A stretch of DNA of 64,000 nt, taken from NCBI GenBank assembly GCA_943788505.1, contig CALSQR010000001.1, positions 1,345,926-1,409,925 on the forward strand, given 5' to 3'. The stretch comes from an uncultured bacterium. Its GTDB lineage: Bacteria > Bacteroidota > Rhodothermia > Rhodothermales > UBA10348. Shown piece by piece: positions 47,101 to 56,134 of this stretch (positions within the stretch are counted from its first letter, which is position 1; each line of letters begins with the position of its first letter). Both the position numbers and the translations under genes were made by a program. The notes beneath the pieces were generated by a model that was not told the DNA's origin, did no database searches, and worked only from the letters and a program-made list of their open reading frames with translations.

Positions 47101-47179
47101 CGTGGTATGCTTCATCTCACGCCACCTATTCCCTAATCCGAATTCGTCGTCTGGCGAATCCCGTCAATCCTGATTCGAT

Positions 47180-48028
47180 ATGTCTGCTTCCCACATTTCC
47201 CAAGGATGGAGCCTAGCCATGAAACGGCCTGGTCTGGCAGGGATCCTGTACGCCATCAACCTAGCTGTCGGCATTATTCTGTCGATTCCCATATTCGTTG
47301 CATTTGCTGCAGCTATCTCAGATTCAGGCTTTAGTCCAGAAATGTCTGAACAGTTCGATATTGCACTTTGGGCCGATATGCTGGAAGAAACCGGGCCCAT
47401 TTTCCAAATTCTGATGGGTCAGTTGATCTGGATGATCCCTCTCATCTATATCTGGAAGGTGGCCAGTTCTGTGGCAGTTGTGTATGCCGTTCAAGGAAGT
47501 GGCGAAGGATCGTTTTGGCGAGGCATTGGACAGCATACGGGGCGCGCCCTGTTACTTGGATTGCCTTTTGTCGGAATGGTGCTGGCCATTCTGATTGCTG
47601 TGGTCATTCTGGTCACCATCCTAGGCTTGCTACTGACTGGAGAAGTGGTACAGTTCTGGGTCAACTTCATCTTTACGCCAATCATGCTCTTCATTGGACT
47701 GGCATTCATCGACATGATGCATGATTTTGCTCGTATCGAACTCGTGGTCGGCAAGAAAAAAGTTATGGAGAGTTGGTTTGCCGGCGTACGCTGGTTTCTT
47801 CAATCTGGATCTGCTCATGCTGTATATCTCGGTTGGTTGGCTATCGGTTTAGTGACCATGGTTCTCCCATTTTGGACAAATATTGCCGTCGGCGGTCTTT
47901 TCCTCGCTTTCGTGCTACAACAAGTGCTTCTATTCATTCGGTCAATGGTCACCGTGGGCTGGATAGCGAGTGAGGTCATGCTCTTTGAGGATCTTATTGA
48001 CCTTGAGCTAGACGTGGACCTGGATTAG
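47180..48028 (+). CDS. uncharacterised multi-pass membrane protein
   Basis: 282 residues with about six hydrophobic segments (near residues 22-45, 75-95, 115-140, 150-175, 210-235 and 235-260) and an acidic C-terminal tail (LIDLELDVDLD). The N-terminus MSASHISQGWSLAMKRP is cytoplasm-like and basic, without a cleavable signal. The helices between 130 and 165 are rich in Ile/Val/Leu. I do not recognise a family. It begins 79 bases after the M1 peptidase gene and ends 34 bases before a strong hairpin, so it may close that transcript. Confidence 0.75.
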   Translation: MSASHISQGWSLAMKRPGLAGILYAINLAVGIILSIPIFVAFAAAISDSGFSPEMSEQFDIALWADMLEETGPIFQILMGQLIWMIPLIYIWKVASSVAVVYAVQGSGEGSFWRGIGQHTGRALLLGLPFVGMVLAILIAVVILVTILGLLLTGEVVQFWVNFIFTPIMLFIGLAFIDMMHDFARIELVVGKKKVMESWFAGVRWFLQSGSAHAVYLGWLAIGLVTMVLPFWTNIAVGGLFLAFVLQQVLLFIRSMVTVGWIASEVMLFEDLIDLELDVDLD

Positions 48029-48062
48029 GTTGACGCTTTTCAAAATGCTGGGCTAAAAGAAA

Positions 48063-48091
48063 GCGGGGGGCGAGCTACGCTCGCCCCCCGC
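48063..48091 (-). terminator. perfect 13-bp GC-rich hairpin, bidirectional terminator
   Basis: GCGGGGGGCGAGC (48063-48075) and its exact complement (48079-48091) around a TAC loop. Read leftward, the stem is followed by TTTCTTTTAG, a usable T-tract, so it should end the small leftward gene at 48219-48473. It also sits 34 bases after the rightward membrane protein gene and could stop that transcript, though no T-run follows on that side. Confidence 0.8.
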
Positions 48092-48218
48092 CAAGACTGA
48101 AGACCGGTGGTCCTGCCCCACCCACCACAATAAAACAGGATCACACAAGCTGGAGGAGGTAGCTTTTAATCTTCAGAGTCAGTCTCTTCGTTCATGACTA
48201 CGTCAGGAGCTCCTTTGT

Positions 48219-48473
48219 TTATGCACGGATGTCCTTAAGTAGACTTGCCGCTTCATCACCAGCTGGGAAATCCACAGATGACTTGCGGCGATCAGCCAGC
48301 AAATCATTCATGTACCGAGCGTAAGCCAAACGCTCACCTGATGAGACACCTTCTGCATCCAGGATCCGCATGAGTTTCTTCCAAGCAGTCTCTGCGATCT
48401 GGCCATTCATGTACCGGGTCAGCAAAGCAGAAAGTGAAGGTGTTGACGTCAAGGTCTGTGCAGTAGTGTCCAT
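48219..48473 (-). CDS. small hypothetical protein, 84 residues
   Basis: 84 residues, no cysteine, no signal peptide or membrane helix, mixed charge. The middle (YMNGQIAETAWKKLMRILDAEG and SSGERLAYARYMNDLLADRR) should be helical. I do not recognise a family. Support for a real gene comes from its own strong terminator 128 bases downstream and an upstream gap full of dyads. A GGAAAA-rich stretch before the ATG is a weak ribosome site at best. An independent transcription unit is likely. Confidence 0.55.
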   Translation of the reverse strand: MDTTAQTLTSTPSLSALLTRYMNGQIAETAWKKLMRILDAEGVSSGERLAYARYMNDLLADRRKSSVDFPAGDEAASLLKDIRA

Positions 48474-48874
48474 GTCGATTTTCCGATTTTCCGATCCAAA
48501 GATCGGGTGATTGGTGTGGCGCGACGGACGGCAGTTGACTGCCGGGACGCGAAGTCCAATGAACTGATTGGATTCAATTCAAATACCGAGCCTGTTCGTG
48601 GCATCGACACAGAGAGACAAGGGTTCGTAACCGGTATTCGAGGTACAAAGTGGCAATAAGAAGCCAACTAGAGCACTAAAAAGGAGATCATATGTAACTG
48701 TTTTAGTTACATTTAGGCGCTCTATTATAAATACATGGCCTTTCTTGGCGGCCGGCCTTGGGCTTAGCCGAGAATCGGCTGGCTATTGACCCATCAAGTG
48801 TCCACAGCTTGATCAGCGGTGTGTCCTAATCTGGACAACAACACATCAATACCGGCTCGTAGAACGCATACTAC
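48474..48874. promoter_or_regulatory. 400-bp non-coding gap with five perfect inverted repeats
   Basis: No convincing gene. Perfect dyads: CCGATC-4-GATCGG (48491-48506), CGGCAGT-2-ACTGCCG (48529-48544), TCCAAT-6-ATTGGA (48555-48572), ATGTAACT-5-AGTTACAT (48692-48712) and AGCCGA-3-TCGGCT (48766-48780). Next to the small gene a short direct repeat occurs (ATCGGAAA twice, then ATCGAC, read leftward). An A/T-rich TATTATAAAT follows the fourth dyad (about 48723). The spacing and different arm sequences suggest several operators rather than one repeated site. Which gene is controlled is open: the small leftward gene has its start here, and the aminotransferase gene ends here. Confidence 0.5.
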
Positions 48875-50353
48875 TCAGGCAGTTACACCTTCACCCATAT
48901 CAAACCAGGCCGAGACATCGACCCCGTCCCCACCAAGTCGACAAACATATTCATTGGTGCTCGAGTCGTACTCGTAGTCCTCGGCCCAGGTCTTCACGTT
49001 GAGCGCGATGTCTTCGAGGGCGTTCAGCACTACGTCTAACTCTTCATCCGTCATCGTAGGATGTAATGAGAGACGAACCCAACCCGGTTTGTTAGCCAAG
49101 AATCCTTTACTGATCTGATCCGTGATGGATTTGGAATGGTCTCTATCTACATGCAACAAGTAATGACCGTATGTGCCGGCGCATGAACAACCGCCGCGTG
49201 TCTGGATGCCGTATCGGTCATTGAGCAACTTGACGATAAGATTGTAGTGGACGTCTTCGATGTAGAATGAGATCACACCTAATCGGTCTTCGAGCTTATC
49301 GGCAAGAATCCGCATCCCGGGAATGGCTCGCATTCGTGGGAAGGCACGCGCAAGCAATTCATGTTCTCGGGCCAAAATGTTATCTGTGCCCATCTCCTCT
49401 TTTAGCCGGATAGCCAATGCTGCTCGGATGGTCTGCATAAATGCTGGTGTTCCTCCATCCTCGCGATCTTCGATGTCTTCGACGAACCGATGCTCTCCCC
49501 ACGGATTAGTCCACTCGACCGTTCCCCCACCCGGATGATCTGGAACAGTGTTTTTGTCAAGCTCCGCATTAATCACCATAATGCCGCTTGACCCGGGACC
49601 ACCGAGAAATTTGTGCGGCGAGAAGAAAATGGCATCCAAGCGCTCCATTTCATTCTCAGGATGCATGTTGATGTCTTCGTAGGGTGCATTTGCGGCAAAG
49701 TCGACAAAACACCAGCCACCATGTTCGTGCATTACGCGGGAAAGCTCGTAATAGGGTGCATGAACGCCTGTTACGTTCGAGCATGAGGTAAACGAACCGA
49801 TCAGCGGACGACCCGGGTACTTAACGATCTCTCGTTTCAAATTTTCCACAGCACACAAGCCATCATGATCAGGATCAATCCAGACTAGATCTGCCGTTGA
49901 CTCCAACCAAGAAGTGTGATTAGAATGATGCTCCATGTGAGTGATGAACACCACCGGCCGTTTTTCGTCCGGAATGTCGAAATACGGCTGAAGCAACTCT
50001 GGTACACGCACTCCAATGATTCGCTGGAGCTTGTTGATGACGCCTGTCATCCCGGACCCAGCTGCAATGATGATGTCGTTTGGTGCAGCTCCGACGTGTC
50101 GCTTGATGATGTTTCGAGCCTCCCGATATGCCCGAGTCATCGAGGTACCGGTTACACTCGTCTCTGTGTGGGTATTACCTACGAAGGGTCCGATCATATC
50201 GGACAGACGATCCTCGATGGGACCATACAAACGGCCACTAGCAATCCAGTCAGCATAGATAATCTTCTTTTCCCCGTACGGTCCGTGGAATGTCTGGTCG
50301 ATGCCGACAATCTGGTTGCGGTAAGGTTCGAAATAGGCTTCGAGAGAAGACAT
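48875..50353 (-). CDS. class V aminotransferase, cysteine desulfurase/selenocysteine lyase-like
   Basis: 492 residues from the ATG at 50353; the longer frame to 50413 adds 20 residues without likeness. PLP-enzyme marks: IIYADWIASGRLYGPIEDRL, GNTHTETSVTG, IIIAAGSGMTGVINKLQ, FITHMEHHSNHTSW, VDFAANAPYEDINM (PLP Asp), the lysine in FFSPHKFLGGPGSSG, and a cysteine-containing loop RGGCSCAGTYGHYLL in the position of the catalytic Cys. These fit the SufS-type branch, but the protein is longer than SufS (about 405) and has inserts and a C-terminal extension. Substrate unknown. It lies 160 bases after rpoN on the same strand and no suf genes are nearby. Confidence 0.85.
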   Translation of the reverse strand: MSSLEAYFEPYRNQIVGIDQTFHGPYGEKKIIYADWIASGRLYGPIEDRLSDMIGPFVGNTHTETSVTGTSMTRAYREARNIIKRHVGAAPNDIIIAAGSGMTGVINKLQRIIGVRVPELLQPYFDIPDEKRPVVFITHMEHHSNHTSWLESTADLVWIDPDHDGLCAVENLKREIVKYPGRPLIGSFTSCSNVTGVHAPYYELSRVMHEHGGWCFVDFAANAPYEDINMHPENEMERLDAIFFSPHKFLGGPGSSGIMVINAELDKNTVPDHPGGGTVEWTNPWGEHRFVEDIEDREDGGTPAFMQTIRAALAIRLKEEMGTDNILAREHELLARAFPRMRAIPGMRILADKLEDRLGVISFYIEDVHYNLIVKLLNDRYGIQTRGGCSCAGTYGHYLLHVDRDHSKSITDQISKGFLANKPGWVRLSLHPTMTDEELDVVLNALEDIALNVKTWAEDYEYDSSTNEYVCRLGGDGVDVSAWFDMGEGVTA

Positions 50354-50513
50354 AGCAATCTGTAATGGTGATGTCGAGCAACGATCAAATCGAAAAGGGT
50401 CTGCTGGCAGCATTCTGGGATAGCAACTGCATGGGCAGGTCGAACTGCTCGAGGATGCGCGTAAAATACGAATGATTGCTCAACTACAGGAGCAGATTGG
50501 GCCGATGAGCCCT

Positions 50514-51992
50514 TCAAGAGAGGACGATTTCCTTTCTCATCCGTGCAACAGGAATTCCCAGCTGCTCACGATACTTCGTAACCGTACGACGTGCAATCTG
50601 AAACCCCTTGTCCTCCAATAACTTAGCGATTCGCTGATCGGACAGTGGCTTGTTCTTGTCCTCCTCTGAAATGATACCATCGATGATGGCCTTGACCTCC
50701 TTGTTCGAGACATCTTCACCCGAATCAGTAGAAAGGCCTTCCGAAAAGAAGTGCTTCAGCTCGTAAACGCCGAATTCAGTCTGGACATACTTACCGTTAA
50801 CCACGCGAGAGATGGTGGATATATCCATCTTGATAATCTCAGCGATGTCCTTCAAGATCATCGGTTTTAGATTGCCCTCACCTGAGCGGAAAAAGTCTTC
50901 CTGTTGGTTGACGATTTCATTCATGACAGACAACATGGTCTGCCGCCGTTGATTGATCGAATTGATGAACCCACGAGCGGTCTCAAACTTCGACTTCAGA
51001 AAATGCTGCGTTTCCGAGTCATAGGATTTTTTACCCTTCTTTTTATCAGCTACAACCTGCTCCAGCATCTGCTGATAATGCTTCGAGACGCGTAGTTCCG
51101 GGGCGTTTCCCGAATTGAGGGTGATGATAAACTCATCTTCCTCTGAACGAACCGTAAAGTCTGGTGTGATGTAATTCTCTGATGCCGTGAACTCGCCTTC
51201 GCCGGGCTTCGGATTGAGCCGCTGAATCAGCTCGAAGGCATCTTTTAGTTCATGCCCTTCGATATCTAATCGACGCATGATCTGATCAAAATGCTTCATC
51301 GTGAACGCTTTGTAAGCGTGAGTCAGCATCTCAATGGCAACATCCCTGCCATTGATCTCCTCTGGCAGCATATCAAGCTGAACAAGCAGACACTCCCGCA
51401 GGTCGCGCGAGGCGACGCCAATCGGTTCTAACCGTTGAATGCGATGGAGCATGTCCTCGACATCTTGCTCTGAGAGCATGATGCCTTGGTTGAAAGCCAC
51501 ATCGTCCACAATGGACTCAAGCGGCCTACGCAGATATCCATCCTCGTCAATCGATCCAATGATTTGTTCAGCAATGAACTCTTCTTGCTCACTCAAATCC
51601 ATAAACGACATTTGATCGCGCAGGGACTCAGTCATACTGCTAATTGAGACGAGCGGCGTTTCTCGCTGATCCTCTTCTGCACTGTGGTCGACTGCGGCCT
51701 TATACCCGTAGAGATCGTCTCCGGTATCCATCAGCTCTTCCCAGTCATAATCGTCTTCGGTAGAGGCCTCTTCTTCCCCCAGGACATCGTCGAACTGGTC
51801 CTCCTCGGACTGTTCATCCATGGTATCCTCATCAAGCAGGTCTTCCCCTTCTTCAAGAAGCGGATTCGCCTCCAATTCTTGCTTGATGCGCTGTTCGAGC
51901 GCAAGGGTTGGCAACTGCAGAAGCTTGATGTACTGAATCTGCTGCGGCGATAGCCGCTGTTGCATGGACTGGCGTTGGTGGAGATTCAGCAT
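50514..51992 (-). CDS. rpoN: RNA polymerase sigma-54 factor
   Basis: 492 residues from the ATG at 51992 (MLNLHQRQSMQQRL...), the usual start of region I; an upstream ATG at 52037 lies inside the previous gene. Region I (QQRLSPQQIQYIKLLQLPTL) is glutamine-rich, region II is very acidic (about 50-95), the core-binding domain follows, and the DNA-binding end has the helix-turn-helix (LKDIAEIIKMDISTISRVVN) and the RpoN box (ARRTVTKYREQLGIPV). It directs -24/-12 promoters that need AAA+ activators. No activator gene is in the window. Four bases separate it from the DUF3109 gene. Confidence 0.97.
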   Translation of the reverse strand: MLNLHQRQSMQQRLSPQQIQYIKLLQLPTLALEQRIKQELEANPLLEEGEDLLDEDTMDEQSEEDQFDDVLGEEEASTEDDYDWEELMDTGDDLYGYKAAVDHSAEEDQRETPLVSISSMTESLRDQMSFMDLSEQEEFIAEQIIGSIDEDGYLRRPLESIVDDVAFNQGIMLSEQDVEDMLHRIQRLEPIGVASRDLRECLLVQLDMLPEEINGRDVAIEMLTHAYKAFTMKHFDQIMRRLDIEGHELKDAFELIQRLNPKPGEGEFTASENYITPDFTVRSEEDEFIITLNSGNAPELRVSKHYQQMLEQVVADKKKGKKSYDSETQHFLKSKFETARGFINSINQRRQTMLSVMNEIVNQQEDFFRSGEGNLKPMILKDIAEIIKMDISTISRVVNGKYVQTEFGVYELKHFFSEGLSTDSGEDVSNKEVKAIIDGIISEEDKNKPLSDQRIAKLLEDKGFQIARRTVTKYREQLGIPVARMRKEIVLS

Positions 51993-51996
51993 GACG

Positions 51997-52608
51997 TTAG
52001 TCGGCCCCCTCTCCTTTCTTCGACCAGGCAGCGGCATTGAGCACGTCTCGCCGCTCTTTTACCATAAGCATAAATTGGGTAAACCAAGTAGGCCCATACT
52101 TGCGGGTCAGCGGGCGCTCAAGCATCTCAGCCAAACCAATCCCGTTGCGGTTACCGTGGTTTCTACCCGGGGCGCAGATGTCGATTTGCTCGTAATTAAG
52201 CGCTTCGAAGTCTCCCAGAGGCTGTACTCTAATCGGATACAGATGGCAGGAAATCGGCTTCTCAAAAGAGACTTTACCCTCATGATAAGCTTCCTGAATA
52301 GAGCACTTAGCAACGGGCCCGTCATATCGAACGAAAACACATTCTGCTTCGCCCACACATGTTGTGACGTAATGCCCAGGCCCCAGTTTTTCCCAAACAC
52401 CTTCTTTGTCGATGACATCAAGTGCTTCTGGACGCAGACGATGACGCACAGCCGGCAAGACAGCTTCCACTTCCTGCAATTCAGCTTCCGTCAATGGCGC
52501 GCCGGATTCCCCTTGCACACAGCAAGCGCCATGGCAAGCAGAGAGGTTGCAGCTGAATGCCGCCTCCACTACTTCATCTGATATGATTACATCGTCCACT
52601 ACAAACAT
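51997..52608 (-). CDS. DUF3109 family cysteine-rich protein
   Basis: 203 residues from the ATG at 52608 (MFVVDDVIISDEVVEAAF...), the common start of this family; an ATG ten codons earlier adds no likeness. Conserved cysteines: FSCNLSACHGACCVQG near the N-terminus, TTCVGEAECVFV, AKCSIQEAYHEG, ISCHLYPIRV and DICAPG, which suggest an iron-sulfur or zinc-binding fold like the YkgJ group. Function unknown. Four bases before rpoN in the same direction, so co-transcribed; the 256-base divergent gap to ruvB should hold the promoter. Confidence 0.88.
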   Translation of the reverse strand: MFVVDDVIISDEVVEAAFSCNLSACHGACCVQGESGAPLTEAELQEVEAVLPAVRHRLRPEALDVIDKEGVWEKLGPGHYVTTCVGEAECVFVRYDGPVAKCSIQEAYHEGKVSFEKPISCHLYPIRVQPLGDFEALNYEQIDICAPGRNHGNRNGIGLAEMLERPLTRKYGPTWFTQFMLMVKERRDVLNAAAWSKKGEGAD

Positions 52609-52864
52609 GATGCCGTATTCTATCGCACGTTGGCTCAATAAGCAATATTGACAGTATCGTCCTCGCTGACAGGGCTTAAATGATTATTGCCTCTAGCATC
52701 GCAACGTCATGGGGGGCAATACGTTGCATTCTAAAAAAAACATTCTATTCAAGAAGTCCGCGCGCTCAAGGCTTTTTTTGAAACCCTGAAAGCAGAAGGA
52801 TCATTAAAAGGCTACCTTTAGGACGTCCACTCCCCGATTTTCTGTCTCTTTTTCCCGGCACACC
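52609..52864. other. divergent intergenic region, DUF3109 gene / ruvB
   Basis: 256 bases with the start signals for the leftward DUF3109-rpoN unit and for ruvB. It has an A run (AAAAAAAA near 52,733) and a T run (GGCTTTTTTT near 52,773) but no stable stem directly before either, so I do not call a terminator. No small gene and no tRNA are evident. Confidence 0.4.
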
Positions 52865-53893
52865 ATGATTGAACGCTCCGGCCAGTTTGCTCCGCAGCCA
52901 GCGGATGCTGAGGAGGACATTGAAAAAGCCCTCAGGCCGAAGTCATTGGATGACTTCATCGGGCAGCAGCAGATTAAAGACAATCTTCGGGTATTCATGA
53001 CGGCGGCAAAGCGCCGTGGAGAATGCCTCGACCATGTGCTTCTATCCGGCCCACCCGGATTGGGTAAAACCACGCTTGCCTACATCATCGCCGAGGAGAT
53101 GGGCGCGCAGGTTAAGACGACTTCGGGCCCAGTACTAGATAAACCTGCGTCCATTGCAGGTTTGCTCACGAACCTGAATGAAGGAGATGTTCTTTTCATC
53201 GACGAAATCCATCGTTTAGCGCCCGTCGTTGAGGAGTATTTGTATGCGGCAATGGAAGACTATCACATAGATATCTTGATTGACTCCGGGCCAAGTGCAC
53301 GGAGTGTCAAGATCTCGCTGCCTCCTTTTACGCTCGTAGGGGCCACGACCCGTAAAGGGCTGCTTACAGCACCTCTGCGTGCGCGGTTCGGCATCGACTT
53401 CCGCTACGACTACTACCCGGCTTCAACCCTGACGCGCATCGTAGAGCGATCAGCGGGGCTTCTCGGCGTTGAGCTTACTGCGGACGGTGCTATTGAGATC
53501 GCGCGCCGCTCTAGAGGCACGCCTCGAGTAGTTAACCGATTGCTGCGCCGCACCCGGGATTACGCAGAAGTTGACGGGGATGGAAGGATCACAAAAGATC
53601 TCGCGGATTATGCGCTGAACGCACTCAATGTCGATATCGAAGGTCTCGACGATATGGACACGCGGATCCTGATGACACTGATTGAGAAGTTCGGCGGCGG
53701 CCCTACCGGCCTGGCTAACTTAGCTGTTTCAGTCGGAGAGGATTCGGGTACGATTGAAGAAGTGTATGAGCCCTATCTGATCCAGGAAGGGTATATCGAA
53801 CGTACACCTCGTGGAAGATTAGCAACGCCCGCCGCCTACCGTCATTTCAAAATTGACCCACCAGGACGCGACGGCAATCTGTTCAACGGGTGA
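52865..53893 (+). CDS. ruvB: Holliday junction branch migration DNA helicase RuvB
   Basis: 342 residues. AAA+ domain: Walker [17 protein letters not shown] (61-76), Walker [21 protein letters not shown] (about 116-135), sensor region [21 protein letters not shown], then the C-terminal winged helix ending [15 protein letters not shown]. RuvB drives branch migration with RuvA. ruvA and ruvC are not in the window. It converges with the D-threonine aldolase-like gene after 35 bases. Confidence 0.98.
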   Translation: MIERSGQFAPQPADAEEDIEKALRPKSLDDFIGQQQIKDNLRVFMTAAKRRGECLDHVLLSGPPGLGKTTLAYIIAEEMGAQVKTTSGPVLDKPASIAGLLTNLNEGDVLFIDEIHRLAPVVEEYLYAAMEDYHIDILIDSGPSARSVKISLPPFTLVGATTRKGLLTAPLRARFGIDFRYDYYPASTLTRIVERSAGLLGVELTADGAIEIARRSRGTPRVVNRLLRRTRDYAEVDGDGRITKDLADYALNALNVDIEGLDDMDTRILMTLIEKFGGGPTGLANLAVSVGEDSGTIEEVYEPYLIQEGYIERTPRGRLATPAAYRHFKIDPPGRDGNLFNG

Positions 53894-53928
53894 GACGAAT
53901 GCGTTGAAGGTGTAAAGTGCGGAGTGGT

Positions 53929-55101
53929 CTAGAGAACCAGGCTTTGGGCATCAACAGGCCAAGATTCAACAACCCGATCCCCTTCTACTACGTGAACCTC
54001 TTTCTGGGTGTTAACCACAACGCAGGAGTGGTTCGGGACGACGCGAACCCGGTCAAGAACCTTTAACATGCTACCTCCGGGCATATGAACCCAGCCATGC
54101 TCCTCTGATAGAGCATTAATAACGGCTCCAGTAAGCGGCTCCATAACGTTCAATCCATGGAGAACCTGACCATATCCTTCTTGTCCGTACGCCATGTCAG
54201 AGGTCAGAACTTTCTTGCCAGAATCCAAGAAGAGTCGTTCAGTCCCATCCGCGTTGGCATGTTTGGAAATGACAGTAGACAAGACCGTCAATGCGCATCT
54301 TTGTAAAGGGTCCACACCCAGATTCACCTGCGTCATGTCTAAGTAGACATAGTTGCCTGGGCGCATCTCCGTCACTTTAAACCCTTCATGGGTCCGGTTT
54401 TCGAAATACCGCACGGATGGTGTCGATCCAATACTTATTTCCAACGATCCATCCACCGCCGCTGCCACACCTTCTTCCCGAAGACTGACCGCAAATTCCA
54501 GCATGCGGTCGCGTTCCTGATTCGAAACACGCCGTAGCGCATCCTCTTTGCTTTCGCCCTTCTCTTTGGGACCACCGTAGGCATGGCCTGCATGGGTCAA
54601 GATCCCAACTACGCGAAGCCCCGTCTGGTCATCGACCCATCGTGCGAACCCCGCCGACCGTGGATCATCATACCAGACACCACATCGGCCGTACCCGATA
54701 TCCGTCTCGATCAGCACTTCCGCCGTTAGACCATGACCAGAAAAATAGCGAGATGCGGCTCCTACCCCTTCAACCGTGTCGACACAAAAAGTAATTCTGG
54801 CACGATCCATCAGTTGACGGACTCGCGCAAATTTATCATCGCCTACGAGGGCATAAGCTATCCGGATGTCATCGAATCCGGCATCAACAAACATTTCTGC
54901 TTCACCCAGTTTAGCAACCGTTAAACCCTGCGCACCAAGATCTCGTTGCAGTTTGGCAAGCGCGATGGACTTATGAGTTTTGGTATGTGGGCGAAGTCGA
55001 ACCCCTTGTTCATTGGCGCGCTGCTGCATGGCATTGAGGTTTGCCATGAGTTTCGCACGGTCCACTAGAAGGGCGGGAGTGGGCAGATTCGTAAGGTCCA
55101 T
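53929..55101 (-). CDS. D-threonine aldolase-like PLP enzyme (alanine racemase N-terminal fold)
   Basis: 390 residues. LPTPALLVDRAKLMANLNAM at the start, the PLP lysine region LRPHTKTHKSIALAKLQ (about 36-52), ITFCVDTVEG, VLIETDIGYGRCG, then GILTHAGHAYG, and near the end PNHSCVVVN, the metal-binding His/Cys of the D-threonine aldolase C-terminal domain. The family cleaves D-threonine or related D-3-hydroxyamino acids to glycine and an aldehyde with PLP and a divalent metal. The exact substrate is unknown. It is 75 bases downstream of the WD40-like lipoprotein gene. Confidence 0.88.
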   Translation of the reverse strand: MDLTNLPTPALLVDRAKLMANLNAMQQRANEQGVRLRPHTKTHKSIALAKLQRDLGAQGLTVAKLGEAEMFVDAGFDDIRIAYALVGDDKFARVRQLMDRARITFCVDTVEGVGAASRYFSGHGLTAEVLIETDIGYGRCGVWYDDPRSAGFARWVDDQTGLRVVGILTHAGHAYGGPKEKGESKEDALRRVSNQERDRMLEFAVSLREEGVAAAVDGSLEISIGSTPSVRYFENRTHEGFKVTEMRPGNYVYLDMTQVNLGVDPLQRCALTVLSTVISKHANADGTERLFLDSGKKVLTSDMAYGQEGYGQVLHGLNVMEPLTGAVINALSEEHGWVHMPGGSMLKVLDRVRVVPNHSCVVVNTQKEVHVVEGDRVVESWPVDAQSLVL

Positions 55102-55175
55102 CGGTTTGGGATGACTAGTCAGGGCAAAACCCCAAGATTGAAATGGACAGGATCATCACCCCAAACGTGGAGCAA

Positions 55176-56069
55176 TCATTCTGCGTTGTCCGCGGCTAGC
55201 CAAGGCCAGACGACGTCAAGGGAAGCTAAGGGAATCGACATGATGTTTGCATTCCCATCCTTGTGGCTCGTGAAATACAATGTATCTCCATCTCGAGCGA
55301 TAAAAGCACCGTACTCATATTCGGCGGTATTTACCTCGGGACCCAAGTGAATAGGTGATCCCCACAAACCATTTTCTGCGAACGATATCCAGAGATCATC
55401 GCCCCCGAACCCAGCCGGATCATCCGTCCGAGAGTAGATGACGAAGCGTCCTTCGGCATCAACAAATATATCGGATTCGGAATAACTCGAGTTCACCTGT
55501 CCTTGCAGCGCTTCTACTTCATATCCCACTGAACCCAACACAGCTCGGTACAGATCAGATTTACCTTGACCACCGTCCCGGTTGGAAGCGAAATAGATCG
55601 TTCCATCAGACGTAATACTGGCGTGGAAGTCATTAAGCTCTGAATTAATGAACATCATGGGCTCAGGGTCGAGCCATTCTAGACCATCATGCACGACCAC
55701 CCAGAGGTTGAAGTCTCCAGGCTCACTCTCTTCGGGCAGAGGACGATCAGACGAAAAAATGAGGCCATCAAGACCAGGGTAAAAACGTGCCCCACGGTCG
55801 TTGAATTCCCCCGAAAAAGGGAGAACACTGGGTACGGTCCAGCTGGAATCTGTCTCTTCCATCACCATCAAGACGTGGTTAGTCCACGTACTATCATGGC
55901 GGCCGAAAACGATGAAATTGCCATCGCCGTTCTTGGTGAACCAACCCTCCCCTTCCTCGCTCATCGTCGACTCTACGAGTGTTGCAGAAACGGGCGCTTC
56001 AAGAGAGGATTCGTTGCTCCCCTGACATCCTGCTAGTACAAGAGCCAGAAGAAAAAGTGCGTATCTCAT
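55176..56069 (-). CDS. lipoprotein with WD40-like (PD40) beta-propeller repeats
   Basis: 297 residues from the ATG at 56069 (MRYALFLLALVLAGC), a clear lipoprotein signal with lipobox LAGC (Cys15); the longer frame from 56129 would bury the signal. The body shows repeated PD40-type blades: ARFYPGLDGLIFSSDRPLPE, ASITSDGTIYFASNRDGGQGKSDLYRAVL, DIFVDAEGRFVIYSRTDDP, AFIARDGDTLYFTSHKDG. Such propellers bind proteins or peptidoglycan partners (TolB-like), but no OmpA domain is fused here. Function unknown. It has an upstream 193-base gap with a tandem repeat. Confidence 0.82.
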   Translation of the reverse strand: MRYALFLLALVLAGCQGSNESSLEAPVSATLVESTMSEEGEGWFTKNGDGNFIVFGRHDSTWTNHVLMVMEETDSSWTVPSVLPFSGEFNDRGARFYPGLDGLIFSSDRPLPEESEPGDFNLWVVVHDGLEWLDPEPMMFINSELNDFHASITSDGTIYFASNRDGGQGKSDLYRAVLGSVGYEVEALQGQVNSSYSESDIFVDAEGRFVIYSRTDDPAGFGGDDLWISFAENGLWGSPIHLGPEVNTAEYEYGAFIARDGDTLYFTSHKDGNANIMSIPLASLDVVWPWLAADNAE

Positions 56070-56134
56070 GGAATTCTGGGGGTAATGCTTAGACGTTCGA
56101 TTGCAAAATGCGATAGCGAAATTCGGCATCGATG

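Noticed and set aside
48166..48195. Nine-codon leftward mini-gene (MNEETDSED) preceded by AAAGGAG
   Set aside because: Too short to support; the GGAG-to-ATG spacing of 14 is long and there is no known family.
52733..52780. Terminators at the A and T runs before ruvB
   Set aside because: No stable stem lies directly before the T run, and no rightward gene ends there.
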